Numbered from the stretch's first letter, positions 24,948-35,405 are shown. The stretch is DNA of 64,000 nt from Bacillus safensis (GCA_030159235.1 BSBG01000003.1:1-64000); one strand, 5' to 3'. Numbers and translations are program-made. The notes: a model not told the origin generated them from the letters alone.

Positions 24948-27071
24948 GTGGGAGAGAAACAGCATCAAGGTGCTGCCGAGCAGAAAAAAATCAAGCGCCG
25001 GAACGCCTGGAGGATAAATCTCTTTTTCTTCGCTGTATTTAGTTTATTTGCTGGACTTGTGATCAAGCTTGGTGTGCTGCAAATCGTCAATGGTGAGGAT
25101 TATAAAAAGCAAGCCAACCGAACAGAGGTCAAAACAGCATCATACCCGTCTCCAAGAGGAAAAATGTATGACGCGAGAGGAAGAGTCGTCGTTGATAACG
25201 AAAGTGTACCTGCCATCGTTTATACATCAGAAAGCGGTGTGAAAGCGGAGGATAAGATTAAGGTAGCAAGAAAACTTGCGACTTATATAAAAATGGATAC
25301 TGATTTTTTGAGAGAGCGTGACATTCGAGATTTTTGGCTGGCGAGCCATCCGAAAGAAGCCGATAAGCTCATTTCAAAAGCGGAAAAAAAGGATATTGCT
25401 GCAAAGAATGTCTATCCGCTTCAAGTAGAGCGTGTACCAAAGGAGGAAGTCAAGGCGATCGAAAACGATGCATCTGAAAAAGCAGTTGCAGCGATCTATC
25501 GTAGATTTACAGGCGGATATGCTTTTGAGCCTCAAATCGTCAAAGCAATGAACCCAAATGAAGAGAAAAAAGGGGACGAAAAAGTTGCTTTACTCGATGA
25601 AACAAAAGAATCAAAGCAGACATCATCCGTGAGCTTGACATATGAAGAGATTTCACTTGTGTCAGAGCATCTTGATGAACTGCCTGGTGTGAACGTCATC
25701 AACGACTGGACAAGAAAATATCCATATGAAAAGACCCTTTATAATGTACTTGGCGGTGTGACGACACCGGAGCAAGGGATCATTAAAGAGCGTGAAGATT
25801 ACTATATGGCAAGAGGCTACTCGCGAAATGACCGGGTAGGGAAGAGCTATTTAGAATATCAATACGAGGATTTCCTGAACCCAGAGAAAGCGACTGTTCA
25901 ATATACACAGGTTGGCGGGAAGCTTCTCGATGAAATCAAGCGGACAGAGGGACGAAGAGGACTTGATCTTGCGCTGACATTTGATATGGAGCTGCAAAAG
26001 GAAGTCGACAAAATCGTCGAATCAGAGCTTAGATCCGCTAGTGCAAGAAACTATATGATGGACCGTGCCTTTGTTGTCATGATGGACCCTAACTCGGGAG
26101 ATGTCCTTGCCATGTCAGGCAAGAAAATGGACGGCAGAAACGTCACAGATTATGCCATCGGAACATTTACGACCCAGTATGAAATGGGCTCTGTTGTCAA
26201 AGGAGCCACAGTACTTGGCGGGTATCAGGACGGGATGTCGCACAACCAATCCTATATGGATACACCGCTCTATTTTGCAGGAAGTGGAAAGCCGAAGAAG
26301 TCTTACAATAATCTGGGGTGGGTCAACGACCTTCGGGCACTCCAAAAAAGTTCCAACGTCTACATGTTCCATGTAGCAATGAGAATGGCGGGTATCACCT
26401 ATCAAAAGAATGGGCCGTTACCTGCAAGACCTGAGCACTTACAAAAAATGAGAAACTATTATGCGCAATTTGGTCTTGGCGTCAAAACAGGAATCGATCT
26501 ACCGCAGGAATCAAGCGGGATGCAGACGCACCCTAAGACGGTCGGCGGACTTTTGCTTGATGAAGCGATTGGTCAGTATGACACGTATACACCGCTTCAA
26601 GTGGCGCAATACATGTCAACCATCGCCAATGGAGGCAGCCGTGTTCAGCCAAGAGTGGTGAAAAGCGTTCACCTTCCAACGAATAAGGAAGAAGTAGGTC
26701 CAGTGGTGAAAAAATATGAGCCAAAGGTGCTGAACACGATTAACAACTCGAAAGCAGATATTGACCGCGTCAAAATGGGATTGAAAATGGTCACATCAAC
26801 AGGCGGGACAGCGGCGGGACGCTTTGGTCAGCATGATGTCGCAGGGAAAACGGGTACAGCGCAAACTTTCTACTATGGTGCTAATCGTAGCTGGTGGGGG
26901 AATGCCACGTACAATTTAACCTTTGGGGGATATTATCCATCTTCCAATCCGAAGGTAGCTTTTAGTGTCGTGACCCCTTATGTCTCAGATAAAGACCCCG
27001 TCATTAAAACCATTCCAAGCAAAATTATTGATAAGTATGTAGAACTACAAAAGAAATATGAAAAGCAGTAA
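24948..27071 (+). CDS. pbpH: PbpH, class B penicillin-binding protein
   Basis: A 707-aa transpeptidase; the GTG start has AAAGGATGAGAGGTG upstream. One N-terminal transmembrane helix (about 23-43) is followed by the PBP dimerisation region. The transpeptidase domain carries SxxK at Ser415 (YEMGSVVKGA), SxN (KSSNVYMF) and KTG at Lys634 (AGKTGTAQTF). PbpH in B. subtilis is a lateral-wall elongation PBP redundant with PbpA. A terminator follows. Confidence 0.95.
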   Translation: MGEKQHQGAAEQKKIKRRNAWRINLFFFAVFSLFAGLVIKLGVLQIVNGEDYKKQANRTEVKTASYPSPRGKMYDARGRVVVDNESVPAIVYTSESGVKAEDKIKVARKLATYIKMDTDFLRERDIRDFWLASHPKEADKLISKAEKKDIAAKNVYPLQVERVPKEEVKAIENDASEKAVAAIYRRFTGGYAFEPQIVKAMNPNEEKKGDEKVALLDETKESKQTSSVSLTYEEISLVSEHLDELPGVNVINDWTRKYPYEKTLYNVLGGVTTPEQGIIKEREDYYMARGYSRNDRVGKSYLEYQYEDFLNPEKATVQYTQVGGKLLDEIKRTEGRRGLDLALTFDMELQKEVDKIVESELRSASARNYMMDRAFVVMMDPNSGDVLAMSGKKMDGRNVTDYAIGTFTTQYEMGSVVKGATVLGGYQDGMSHNQSYMDTPLYFAGSGKPKKSYNNLGWVNDLRALQKSSNVYMFHVAMRMAGITYQKNGPLPARPEHLQKMRNYYAQFGLGVKTGIDLPQESSGMQTHPKTVGGLLLDEAIGQYDTYTPLQVAQYMSTIANGGSRVQPRVVKSVHLPTNKEEVGPVVKKYEPKVLNTINNSKADIDRVKMGLKMVTSTGGTAAGRFGQHDVAGKTGTAQTFYYGANRSWWGNATYNLTFGGYYPSSNPKVAFSVVTPYVSDKDPVIKTIPSKIIDKYVELQKKYEKQ

Positions 27072-27078
27072 GCAGCAG

Positions 27079-27108
27079 AGAGCACAGCAAGAGAATGTGC
27101 TCTTTTTT
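27079..27108 (+). terminator. pbpH terminator
   Basis: AGAGCACA/TGTGCTCT stem followed by T's. Confidence 0.8.
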
Positions 27109-27141
27109 GCTGAAAATATGGACGTTTCCCTCGATGACGGA

Positions 27142-27167
27142 AGGAAAATACGGGTTTTCTAGCGAAT
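27142..27167 (+). promoter_or_regulatory. Sigma-H promoter of kinA
   Basis: AGGAAAA (27142-27148) and GAAT (27164-27167) fit the sigma-H pattern (RnAGGAwWW, about 12 nt, RnnGAAT). kinA is sigma-H-dependent in B. subtilis. Confidence 0.75.
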
Positions 27168-27226
27168 CTTTTTTATACATCAACCTAAGGACAACCCTAA
27201 AAAATGAAAAGGAGGGTCGGACGACG

Positions 27227-29056
27227 ATGGAACAAAAAATGAAAGATTCGAATCAATTGTATTCGAATATCGATTTACATGCCGTTCTTTCTTCTAATGG
27301 CCGCTTTCTCTACATTTCTTCCAACTGTAAGCAGCTTTTGCTCTATGAACAAAAGGATTTACTAGGGTGTTTTTTAAAGGACTTTGTTCATACTGAAGAT
27401 CAATTTCTCGTCGAAAGCTATTTCTACAATCAGCACATGCTAGAGATTTGCCACTTTAGACTGCTTAGAAGTGATCTAACAGCTGTTTGGATCGAAGCGA
27501 GCATTGATTTTGTTGCTTGCAATGGTTTAGACGACGATTTAGGTAGAGAAATGATCCTGAAAATGAGGGTGCTGGACGCTGAACCTCAAAAAGCAGCATT
27601 TCAATCAACATCAGAAGTAGCAGAACAGTCGTTAGACAGCTTGCCGGCTTTCCAAAATGTCAGTGAAGCTGAGCAATTGATTGCGATGCTGCCAAATCCG
27701 TTATGTATTACGATATTAGGGAAAATTGTTTATGCGAACGATGCGATGCTGCAATTAATGGGTGTAAGGTCAAGAGATGACATGATCGGCAAGTCCTCGT
27801 TTGATTTCATTGCTGAAGAGTACCATGATATTGTCAGAAACCGAATTACAAGGCTGCAGCAAGGCCTTCCGGTCGGGATGATTGAACAGATATGGAAACG
27901 GAAAGATGGGAGCACGATTCATATTGAAGTGAAGTCATCACCTGCGATCTATCAAAATCAGCGGGCAGAGCTTTTACTGCTAGTGGACATCTCATCCCGT
28001 AAAAAATTCCAAACCGTTCTTCAAAAAAGCCGGGAGCGGTATCAGCTGCTTATTCAAAACTCTATTGATACGATTGCGGTTATCCATGATCACAAATGGG
28101 TGTTTATGAATGAATCAGGCATTAAATTATTTGAAGCCGAGCATTACGATAAATTAATAGGAAAGGATATTTTTCACCAAATCCATTCCTGTGATCAGCA
28201 AAAGGTCAAAAAGAGCTTATCACGTATTATTGAAAGAGCATCAGATTCTGAAATTGTCACGATGAGCTGTCATACATTTAAACACAAGCTGATTTACACA
28301 GAAATGGTGTGTATCCCAACCACATTCTTTGGAGAAACAGCCGTTCAAATTATTTTAAGAGATATATCCGAACGTAAGCAGACAGAAGAACTCATGCTTC
28401 GCTCTGAAAAATTATCGATCGCAGGTCAATTGGCTGCTGGCATTGCACATGAAATAAGGAACCCATTGACCGCTATCAAAGGCTTTTTACAGCTCATTAA
28501 ACCGAAAACAAAAGATCGTGATCAATATTTCGACATTGTTTTTTCTGAGCTGAGCCGGATAGAGATTATACTAAGTGAGCTGCTAATGCTTGCAAAACCG
28601 CAGCAAACGGCATCGATGCAGACGCTTGATTTGAAAAAGATCATCAGCGAAGTCACAGCCTTGCTAGAAACACAAGCCAACTTAAATGGTATTTTAATGA
28701 ACACACATGAGATAGAGGAGGATCTCCTCATGAACGGAGATCAAAATCAGCTCAAGCAGGTGTTTATCAATTTAATCAAAAATGCTGTAGAATCGATGCC
28801 AGACGGAGGAAAGGTAGACATCACGGCCAAAGCAGAAAGAGAAGGGATACTCGTCACCATTCGTGATGAAGGGGTCGGCATTCCTGAATCGGTGATGAAG
28901 CGGATTGGAGAGCCCTTTTTAACCACAAAGGAAAAAGGCACTGGACTTGGTCTCATGGTGACATTTAATATTTTAGAAAATCACAACGGGACGATCCGTG
29001 TGGATAGTCAGCCTGAAAAGGGCACAGTATTTCACATCAAGTTTCCTGCAAAATAA
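27227..29056 (+). CDS. kinA: KinA, sporulation sensor histidine kinase
   Basis: A 609-aa soluble kinase that feeds the Spo0F-Spo0B-Spo0A phosphorelay. ATG 27227 follows AAAGGAGGGTCGGACGACG; the upstream open frame contains the sigma-H promoter. Three PAS domains are visible: PAS-A (about 10-110), PAS-B (about 145-255, ending RAELLLLVDISSRKK) and PAS-C (about 265-380). The phosphoacceptor is His408 in AGIAHEIRNPLTAIKGF. The ATPase has N-box NLIKNAVES, DEGVGIP and GTGLGL. The Rap at 3655, if Spo0F-directed, would oppose this kinase. Confidence 0.96.
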   Translation: MEQKMKDSNQLYSNIDLHAVLSSNGRFLYISSNCKQLLLYEQKDLLGCFLKDFVHTEDQFLVESYFYNQHMLEICHFRLLRSDLTAVWIEASIDFVACNGLDDDLGREMILKMRVLDAEPQKAAFQSTSEVAEQSLDSLPAFQNVSEAEQLIAMLPNPLCITILGKIVYANDAMLQLMGVRSRDDMIGKSSFDFIAEEYHDIVRNRITRLQQGLPVGMIEQIWKRKDGSTIHIEVKSSPAIYQNQRAELLLLVDISSRKKFQTVLQKSRERYQLLIQNSIDTIAVIHDHKWVFMNESGIKLFEAEHYDKLIGKDIFHQIHSCDQQKVKKSLSRIIERASDSEIVTMSCHTFKHKLIYTEMVCIPTTFFGETAVQIILRDISERKQTEELMLRSEKLSIAGQLAAGIAHEIRNPLTAIKGFLQLIKPKTKDRDQYFDIVFSELSRIEIILSELLMLAKPQQTASMQTLDLKKIISEVTALLETQANLNGILMNTHEIEEDLLMNGDQNQLKQVFINLIKNAVESMPDGGKVDITAKAEREGILVTIRDEGVGIPESVMKRIGEPFLTTKEKGTGLGLMVTFNILENHNGTIRVDSQPEKGTVFHIKFPAK

Positions 29057-29083
29057 AAACAACGGCAAGTGAGCCGTTGTTTC
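29055..29083. terminator. Bidirectional terminator between kinA and patA
   Basis: AAACAACGGC/GCCGTTGTTT stem with A- and T-rich flanks. Confidence 0.82.
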
Positions 29084-30251
29084 AATCTAGCGAACGAATT
29101 GAACGTTTTTCAAGAACAAATTGTTCCAAGCGGTCAAGTCCTTCTTTTAAAGTTTCAAGTGAATAAGCATAGGACAGGCGCACATACCCTTCGCCGAGTG
29201 GAGAGAAAGCAGAGCCAGGTACGACAGCAAGTCTTGTACTTTCTAATAGCTCCATGCAAAAATCAAATGAACTCATCTCGAACGTTTCAATGGATGGAAA
29301 AATATAAAAGGCGCCAGAAGGTTTAATGACCGGAAGCCCCATAGAAATGAGCCGATCATATACATAATCGAGCCTTTTCTTATATTGCTCTCTCATGATC
29401 AGTGCATCATCCACACCATTTGTCACAGCTTCAAGTGCCGCCTTTTGTGAGACAGCCGAGGCACAAGACACGTTATATTGATGTACTTTTAATACATGTT
29501 TAGCGATTGGAGCTGAAGCAAATAAAAAGCCAATTCTCCATCCGGTCATGCTATGAGATTTAGACAGCCCATTAATCACAATGGTCTGTTCTTTTAAGAA
29601 AGAGGCAATTGAATGATGCGGCCGGTCAAATGTCAGCTCACTATAGATTTCGTCAGATAAAATAAAGATGTCTTTTCCTTCAAGGAGCTGGGCAATTTCT
29701 TTCAATTCTTCTTCTGAAAGCGTAACACCAGTTGGGTTTGAAGGATAAGGAAGAACCACACACTTTGTCTTTTCCGTTAATGCATCCTCAATTAACTTGG
29801 CATTTAATTTAAAGCCAGCATTCGTTGTGTCGATATGGACGGGCGTGCCGCCGCACATTCGAATGATCGGTTCATAACCGGGGTAAACAGGGCCGGGTAA
29901 AATGACCTCGTCACCTTCTGTCAAAATGGTTCGAAACGCAGCATCAATCGCTTGACTTGCACCTGTCGTGACAATGATTTCTGACTCCGCGTCATAATCA
30001 AGATTGACTTTCTTCTTGATATATTGCTGGATCGCTTGTCTTAGCTCTAGGAAACCAGCATTGTGAGTGTACGAGGTGAAATTCTCGTCAATGGCTGTTT
30101 TGGCAGCTGTTTTGACATGATGCGGCGTATAAAAATCGGGCTGGCCGATCGTCAATGATACGACATCCTCATATGACGATACGAGATTTGAAAATGTTCG
30201 AATGCCTGAAATTTCAATATCCTTTACTCTTGGATTCAGCAAATGCTCCAT
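29082..30251 (-). CDS. patA: PatA, acetyl-LL-diaminopimelate aminotransferase
   Basis: A 389-aa fold-type I PLP enzyme of the aspartate aminotransferase family. Typical motifs are GQPDFYTPHHVKTAA, TTGASQAIDA, LPYPSNPTGVTLSEEE, the PLP Lys in INGLSKSHSMTGWRIGF, and the C-terminal Arg region in GYVRLSYAY. In B. subtilis PatA is proposed to transaminate the N-acetylated intermediate made by DapH before DapL deacetylates it. Both dapH and dapL are in this window, so the acetylase branch to lysine and peptidoglycan is largely represented. Confidence 0.92.
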   Translation of the reverse strand: MEHLLNPRVKDIEISGIRTFSNLVSSYEDVVSLTIGQPDFYTPHHVKTAAKTAIDENFTSYTHNAGFLELRQAIQQYIKKKVNLDYDAESEIIVTTGASQAIDAAFRTILTEGDEVILPGPVYPGYEPIIRMCGGTPVHIDTTNAGFKLNAKLIEDALTEKTKCVVLPYPSNPTGVTLSEEELKEIAQLLEGKDIFILSDEIYSELTFDRPHHSIASFLKEQTIVINGLSKSHSMTGWRIGFLFASAPIAKHVLKVHQYNVSCASAVSQKAALEAVTNGVDDALIMREQYKKRLDYVYDRLISMGLPVIKPSGAFYIFPSIETFEMSSFDFCMELLESTRLAVVPGSAFSPLGEGYVRLSYAYSLETLKEGLDRLEQFVLEKRSIRSLD

Positions 30252-30544
30252 TTCTCATCACCTTAAAAATTTATGTTTTTATCCTATTTTACCATTCACT
30301 TCATAAATGTCACCTGCGAAGGGCACTGGATATCGTTATATGTAGTCTATTCTCCTATTCATCACAGCATGAGTGATATATTTGAAGAAAGAGCAACATT
30401 TATTATAGCGTAACCTCACGAGAAAATACAGGCTGTGATGAAGATGATTAGAAAACGACAGAACTGTGTAAACTGAAAGAACGTGAGAATCAAGTCATGG
30501 GAATTGCTTTCATAGACATACGATCTCCTAAAGGAGGACGAAAG

Positions 30545-31429
30545 ATGAAACAATCAGCGAAGACATCGAAAATCGCGTTTCTATCTGTGATGAGCAACAC
30601 ATTTGTTGTCATCTTAAAAATCATTGTCGGGCTGTTAACTGGATCTGTAGCGGTTTTATCAGAAGCCATTCATTCCTTTCTTGATTTAATGGCCTCTTTT
30701 ATTGCATTTATTTCTGTTCGTATTTCGAGAAAACCAGCAGATTCAAAACATCCTTATGGGCATGGTAAAGTCGAAAATATTTCTGGAACGATTGAGACAC
30801 TGCTCATATTCGTTGCTGGCATTTGGATTATATACGAATGTGTTCACAAATTAATGCATTCAGAGCCAGTCAAGCTACCTGTCCTTGGCATTGTGGTCAT
30901 GCTGATCGGTGCGCTCATCAATTTTGTTGTATCAAGGGTTGTGAACAAAGAGGCTGAGCGAGTACATTCAGTCGCCATGAAATCGAATGCACTGCACCTT
31001 TTAACGGATGTGTATACGTCATTAGGGGTGGCATTCAGTTTATTGCTTGTGGCATTAACCGACTGGTACTTCCTAGATCCGATCATTGGAATGATTCTTG
31101 CTCTCTTTATTATGCGCGAAGCGTTTAAGCTCATGAAAGAGGCTTTCCCGCCGCTTGTAGACGCCCGTTTAACGCCGGAGGAAGAACAATCGATTGAAGC
31201 GGTCATTCAAGGATTCAGCGAAGAATTCATTGAATATCATGACTTTCGAACAAGGCGATCTGGTACAGAAGAATATATTGATTTCCATTTGATTGTAGAT
31301 GGAAAGACAACTATTGAGGATGTTCATCAATTATGTGATCGAATTGAAGAGAAAATTCAGCTGGAATTTCCACATGCACAAATCTTTATTCATGTGGAAC
31401 CTGAAAGTGAAAGAAGCTCACAAACGTAA
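30545..31429 (+). CDS. CDF-family cation efflux protein
   Basis: A 294-aa cation diffusion facilitator. ATG 30545 follows AAAGGAGGACGAAAG. Six membrane helices are visible. The metal-site regions are SEAIHSFLDLMASF in TM2, with Asp in the usual place and Glu replacing the first one, and ALHLLTDVYTSLGV in TM5. The cytoplasmic C-terminal domain (about 205-294) has EFIEYHDFRTRRSG and a final HAQIFIHVEPE. Relatives in B. subtilis export Mn, Zn or Co (MneP, MneS, CzcD). The metal here cannot be named. Inserted relative to B. subtilis patA-cheV. Confidence 0.85.
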   Translation: MKQSAKTSKIAFLSVMSNTFVVILKIIVGLLTGSVAVLSEAIHSFLDLMASFIAFISVRISRKPADSKHPYGHGKVENISGTIETLLIFVAGIWIIYECVHKLMHSEPVKLPVLGIVVMLIGALINFVVSRVVNKEAERVHSVAMKSNALHLLTDVYTSLGVAFSLLLVALTDWYFLDPIIGMILALFIMREAFKLMKEAFPPLVDARLTPEEEQSIEAVIQGFSEEFIEYHDFRTRRSGTEEYIDFHLIVDGKTTIEDVHQLCDRIEEKIQLEFPHAQIFIHVEPESERSSQT

Positions 31430-31470
31430 AAAAGGCGATCAACCTAATCTCAGGTTGGATCGCCTTTTTT
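31428..31470 (+). terminator. Terminator after the CDF gene
   Basis: AAAAAGGCGATC/GATCGCCTTTTT outer stem with an inner CAACCT/AGGTTG extension, then T's. Confidence 0.85.
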
Positions 31471-31493
31471 GACGCTTCATCTATGAAATGAAA

Positions 31494-31649
31494 TCAATAT
31501 CCATAAGCAGTATCGTAGTCTTCATACCAAGAGATATAAGCTGTGTCATCATTAGACAAACCTTGCTTCATATCTAAAAAATCAGCTTCGCAAATATCCT
31601 CAATTACAGTCATTTCGTTGTTCTTTAATCGTACGACAGTTCCCATCAT
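31494..31649 (-). CDS. Small acidic protein (51 aa)
   Basis: ATG 31649 or 31646 behind GAAAGGTGTTC. The sequence begins MMGTVVRLKNNEMTVIED and ends in an acidic, aromatic tail ISWYEDYDTAYGY. The first part resembles the small beta-barrel start of DUF2187-like proteins such as YkvS. Function unknown; 300 bases of non-coding DNA lie upstream of it. Confidence 0.55.
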   Translation of the reverse strand: MMGTVVRLKNNEMTVIEDICEADFLDMKQGLSNDDTAYISWYEDYDTAYGY

Positions 31650-31947
31650 GAACACCTTTCTTTAAAAAATCCTTGACTATTGTACCATGTCAAGAACGGT
31701 TGTCAACAGAAGAATGGAAATAAGACGAAAATATCACAAAATGTTAAAAAATCAGGAGCTATAAGAACTAGAAGTGCCATCTTTTTCACAAATTTTCAGT
31801 CATTATTCACATAAACCGTTTGAGTCAAACTGATCTAAAATATATGTAAAAGTGTAAAGCTTCATTGATCTTGCTATATTCATAGGATATAATAACGAAT
31901 GATTATAAGAAATTTATAGAAAACATACATAATAAAGGAGAAATAGG

Positions 31948-32487
31948 ATGGAAACCAACATTACAGAACCGCACATTCAAGAAAAGAAGCATCCTGAGCT
32001 AGCAGGCGTAGGCTATCGTTTTCTTGCACACCTTTTGGACGGTATCATTATCGGAGTACCATATGCTTTTATCATGTTTATTTTGGCATCAGTCTTTTTT
32101 GTCTCAAGTCCAGAGGCAGCAATGATGGTGGGTGACGACAGCTATTACTACTCTTCAGCCGTCATAACGGATGAGGAATGGGCAGTCATTATGGGACTAA
32201 TCTTTTTCTATATAGGAGCAATCTTGATTGGTTTCGTGGTGACATGGCTTTATTACGCCATCATGGAATCATCAAAATTACAAGGAACACTCGGGAAGAT
32301 GGCTCTTGGTATCAAAGTAACAAAAGTCACAGGCGAAAAGATCACATTCGGCCGTGCAACAGGCCGCTTCTTTGCAAAAGGCTTTTTGTCTCCGATCTTA
32401 TATATTGGCTATATCATTGCCTTTTTCACAGAAAAGAAACAGGCACTTCATGATTTGATTGCAAGTACCATTGTTGTGAAGAAATAA
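31948..32487 (+). CDS. RDD-family membrane protein
   Basis: A 179-aa protein behind AAAGGAGAAATAGG. The RDD signature is AGVGYRFLAHLLDGIIIGV near residue 22, and the later K-L/R motif is GTLGKMALGIKVTK. There are three to four hydrophobic helices. RDD proteins are small integral membrane proteins; some act as cation/proton antiporters, but the role here is unknown. Followed by a terminator. Confidence 0.82.
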   Translation: METNITEPHIQEKKHPELAGVGYRFLAHLLDGIIIGVPYAFIMFILASVFFVSSPEAAMMVGDDSYYYSSAVITDEEWAVIMGLIFFYIGAILIGFVVTWLYYAIMESSKLQGTLGKMALGIKVTKVTGEKITFGRATGRFFAKGFLSPILYIGYIIAFFTEKKQALHDLIASTIVVKK

Positions 32488-32494
32488 TGAAAGA

Positions 32495-32530
32495 AAAAGC
32501 ACCTCTGCTATATAGTAAGAGGTGCTTTTT
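32495..32530 (+). terminator. Terminator after the RDD gene
   Basis: AAAGCACCTCT/AGAGGTGCTTT stem with T's. Confidence 0.85.
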
Positions 32531-32614
32531 GCATAGATTGCTTGTATGGATGAGGGGCGCATGACATAAAATAGATTGATCGTGAAAAAAGAGGCAGGGA
32601 AGGGAGACAATCGA

Positions 32615-33925
32615 TTGAGAACCGGAAAAAAGACGATACAGAAAAAAGGGGCAGGCTTCGGACTGTTTTTGACAGCACCTGTTTTGGCCTGGGCATTGTA
32701 TGATTTTGCAAATACGATATTTTCATCAAATATGATCACCATTTTCTTCCCGTTCTATTTGCAGGAAACGATCGGAGACAGTGCGAGAATGGACCAGATC
32801 GCCAGTACCTTTATTTCTTATGCAAACGCACTAGCCAGCTTTTTTCTCGTGATATTCACACCATTATACGGGGTGCTGATTGATCGTACAGGAAAAAAGA
32901 AGCGCTACATCACGGTGTTTACTCTCATATGTATTGCTTGTACGTTTTTGATGGGGATCTTTGCTGGGATTGATTTCTCAAGCGAATGGTTTGGGGTTCC
33001 TGTCTCTTTATTAGTCGTTGTCACCTTGTTTGTGATCGCAAAGTTTTTCTATCATTCTAGTCTTGTTTTCTATGACACCATTTTGCCCGACCTTGGGACA
33101 AAGGATGAAATGCCACTTATTTCTGGATTTGGCATTGCTGTTGGTTATTTAGGGACACTTGTCGGTCTCTCTGTTTACTTACTTGTCGGTAATGACCAGT
33201 TTCATGAAGCCTTTATTCCGACAGCCCTTTTATTCTTTCTCTTTTTTCTTCCGTTTCTCTTTTTTGTCAAAGATCCTCATCCGCTGCCGCAGCAAGAGAA
33301 AAAGGCGTCTTTTTTCAGCGGGTATAAAGAAATTCTTCACACGTTTAAAGAGATGAAGCAATACAAGCCAGCATTTATCTTTATGATCGCCTTCTTTTTT
33401 ATGAATGATGCCTTACAAACAGCGATTGCGATGATGGCTGTTTATGCCAAAATCATCATCGGCTTTACCGCTGGGCAATTTATTTTGCTTTATCTTGTGT
33501 CGACCATTTCAAGTATCATTGGTTCCTTTCTATTCGGATATATCACAAAAGCGATTGGGGCAAAACGCTCGATTACCATCGTGTATGTCATTTTAATTGT
33601 TGCGCTCATTCTGGCTGTGACAGCGACAACGGAGTGGGTCTTCTGGGTAGCAGGCAGTTTATTCGGGATTTCACTTGGCGCAAGCTGGGGGGCATCACGA
33701 ATATTGATTATTGAGCTGACACCGCAGGAAAAGAGAGGGCAGTTTTTTGGTCTCTTTGCCTTCTCAGGGAAGGTGTCTTCCATTATCGGGCCCATCATTT
33801 ATGGCTCAGTCACCCTGCTGTTTGCAGCGCACGGAAATGTCGCAAGCCGCCTTGCACTAGGATCTTTGCTTATCCTTGCAGCGATAGGACTTGTGATTCA
33901 TCAATTCGTTCGAGAGAAAGCGTAA
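32615..33925 (+). CDS. UMF1/Atg22-type MFS transporter
   Basis: A 436-aa, twelve-helix transporter of the UMF1 family (vacuole-effluxer Atg22-like). TTG 32615 is preferred because AAGGGAG is 8 nt upstream; an in-frame TTG at 32576 lacks a site. The family hallmark [20 protein letters not shown] is at the N-terminus. The MFS loop reads [18 protein letters not shown]. subtilis relative (YxiO) is at another locus. The substrate is unknown. Confidence 0.85.
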   Translation: MRTGKKTIQKKGAGFGLFLTAPVLAWALYDFANTIFSSNMITIFFPFYLQETIGDSARMDQIASTFISYANALASFFLVIFTPLYGVLIDRTGKKKRYITVFTLICIACTFLMGIFAGIDFSSEWFGVPVSLLVVVTLFVIAKFFYHSSLVFYDTILPDLGTKDEMPLISGFGIAVGYLGTLVGLSVYLLVGNDQFHEAFIPTALLFFLFFLPFLFFVKDPHPLPQQEKKASFFSGYKEILHTFKEMKQYKPAFIFMIAFFFMNDALQTAIAMMAVYAKIIIGFTAGQFILLYLVSTISSIIGSFLFGYITKAIGAKRSITIVYVILIVALILAVTATTEWVFWVAGSLFGISLGASWGASRILIIELTPQEKRGQFFGLFAFSGKVSSIIGPIIYGSVTLLFAAHGNVASRLALGSLLILAAIGLVIHQFVREKA

Positions 33926-33932
33926 AGAAACG

Positions 33933-33959
33933 TCAACTTTTTACCTATGCTGCCGATAT
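33933..33959 (+). promoter_or_regulatory. Sigma-D promoter of cheV
   Basis: TCAA (33933-33936), 15 nt, GCCGATAT (33952-33959). The -10 is perfect for sigma-D, matching the motility regulon. Confidence 0.8.
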
Positions 33960-33998
33960 AAAAAGTACAATCTTATATTGAAGAATAGAGGGATTTCC

Positions 33999-34907
33999 GT
34001 GGCTTTAAACAAACAAGAAATTTTACTTGACTCTGGTACCAATGAATTGGAAATTGTGAAGTTTGAAATTGGTTCAAATCAATTCGGCATTAACGTCATG
34101 AAAGTAAGAGAAATCATTCAGCCGGTTGAGGTGACGGTTATACCGCACTCTCACCAAGATGTAGAAGGGATGATTAGTTTACGAGGCGAGATTTTACCAG
34201 TCATCAATCTGTTTTCCTTTTTTAATGTCGAGTCAGATCAGTCAGAACAAGAGAAATATATTGTGACTGAATTCAACCAACGGAAATTTGTGTTCCATAC
34301 AGGAACGGTATCACAAATTCACCGCGTCAGCTGGGAAGAAATTGAAAAGCCAACAGCACTTAATCAAGGGATGGACCGTCATTTAACGGGCATCATTAAG
34401 CTTGATGAAAAAATGATTTTCCTTCCAGATTACGAAAAAATCATTTATGATATTGAATCCGCTTCTGGTGTTGAGACGTATCATATGTTTGACGGTGAGA
34501 AAGACGAGAGAAGAACAGGGAAGAAGCTGTATGTCGTTGAAGATTCTCCGCTTCTTATGCGTTTATTAACAAATGAATTAACCGAAGCAGGCTATAAAAA
34601 CATTGTGACCTTTGAAGATGGCAAACAGGCATATGATCATGTCATGGATCTTGTCAGCAAAGGAATCAGTGTAACAGAAGAAATTGATATGATTATTACA
34701 GATATCGAAATGCCTAAAATGGATGGTCATCGATTAACAAAACTGCTGAAGGACAATCCTTTAACAAATTCTATTCCGATTCTTATCTTCTCTTCGCTCA
34801 TCACTGAAGATTTGCGGCATAAAGGGGAAACCATCGGTGCGGATGATCAAATTAGTAAACCAGAGATTCATCAGCTGATTGAAAAAGTTGATCACTTTAT
34901 TATCTAA
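33999..34907 (+). CDS. cheV: CheV, CheW-receiver coupling protein
   Basis: A 302-aa chemotaxis adaptor. GTG 33999 follows AGAGGGATTTCC. Residues 1-150 are a CheW domain ([35 protein letters not shown]). Residues 165-302 are a receiver domain with the acidic pair in VVEDSP, the phospho-Asp in [14 protein letters not shown] and the Lys in QISKPEIH. It links receptors such as McpC to CheA and adapts by phosphorylation. Confidence 0.95.
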   Translation: MALNKQEILLDSGTNELEIVKFEIGSNQFGINVMKVREIIQPVEVTVIPHSHQDVEGMISLRGEILPVINLFSFFNVESDQSEQEKYIVTEFNQRKFVFHTGTVSQIHRVSWEEIEKPTALNQGMDRHLTGIIKLDEKMIFLPDYEKIIYDIESASGVETYHMFDGEKDERRTGKKLYVVEDSPLLMRLLTNELTEAGYKNIVTFEDGKQAYDHVMDLVSKGISVTEEIDMIITDIEMPKMDGHRLTKLLKDNPLTNSIPILIFSSLITEDLRHKGETIGADDQISKPEIHQLIEKVDHFII

Positions 34908-34908
34908 A

Positions 34909-34939
34909 CAAAAAACCACTCGGCATGAGTGGTTTTTTT
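34909..34939. terminator. Bidirectional terminator between cheV and ykyB
   Basis: AAAACCACTC/GAGTGGTTTT stem with T's. Confidence 0.85.
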
Positions 34940-34943
34940 CTGT

Positions 34944-35405
34944 TTAAAAATAACTTTCCCCTAGTCGTTTGAAGACGGGCTTTGTGTAATGTGATTTTTG
35001 TTTTGTGGCGGCAGGTTTTTCTTTTAAACCGACATACGTTTGAAGTATTTGCTTTGCTCGATTTAATGACATATTCGCTTTCGGATTGCGATATGATTGA
35101 TTTAAATTTCCTAAGTGTGGCAAAAATTCGAAGTCTTCTTTTGTTGGTGGCAGGTGAAAATAATAATCTCCAATTTCAATCAGCACGTCGGACTGTTGTT
35201 GACTATACTTGGGATTGTTAGAGAAATGTAGGCCCACTTTTCTTCCTTTACCTTCTTGCAATAGTTTTTGCAGCGCACGTTTTTTCAAAAGATAAAGAAA
35301 CTTGGGGTTTGGTGCGGTTTTAGCATGGCGGTTAACAGTATAAATGGCTTTTGCGATGTTTTCTGCTGTAGGTTCTATGTCTTTAGTATGAGCATAATCG
35401 TCCAT
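34944..35405 (-). CDS. ykyB: YkyB, conserved hypothetical protein
   Basis: A 153-aa basic protein. It begins MDDYAHTKDIEPTAENIAKA and has AKTAPNPKFLYLLKKRALQK, DVLIEIGDYYFHLPPTKED and a C-terminal KSHYTKPVFKRLGESYF. RBS AAAGGAGAGAAA. It is conserved beside cheV in Bacillus, but I know of no function. No membrane segments. Confidence 0.85.
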   Translation of the reverse strand: MDDYAHTKDIEPTAENIAKAIYTVNRHAKTAPNPKFLYLLKKRALQKLLQEGKGRKVGLHFSNNPKYSQQQSDVLIEIGDYYFHLPPTKEDFEFLPHLGNLNQSYRNPKANMSLNRAKQILQTYVGLKEKPAATKQKSHYTKPVFKRLGESYF

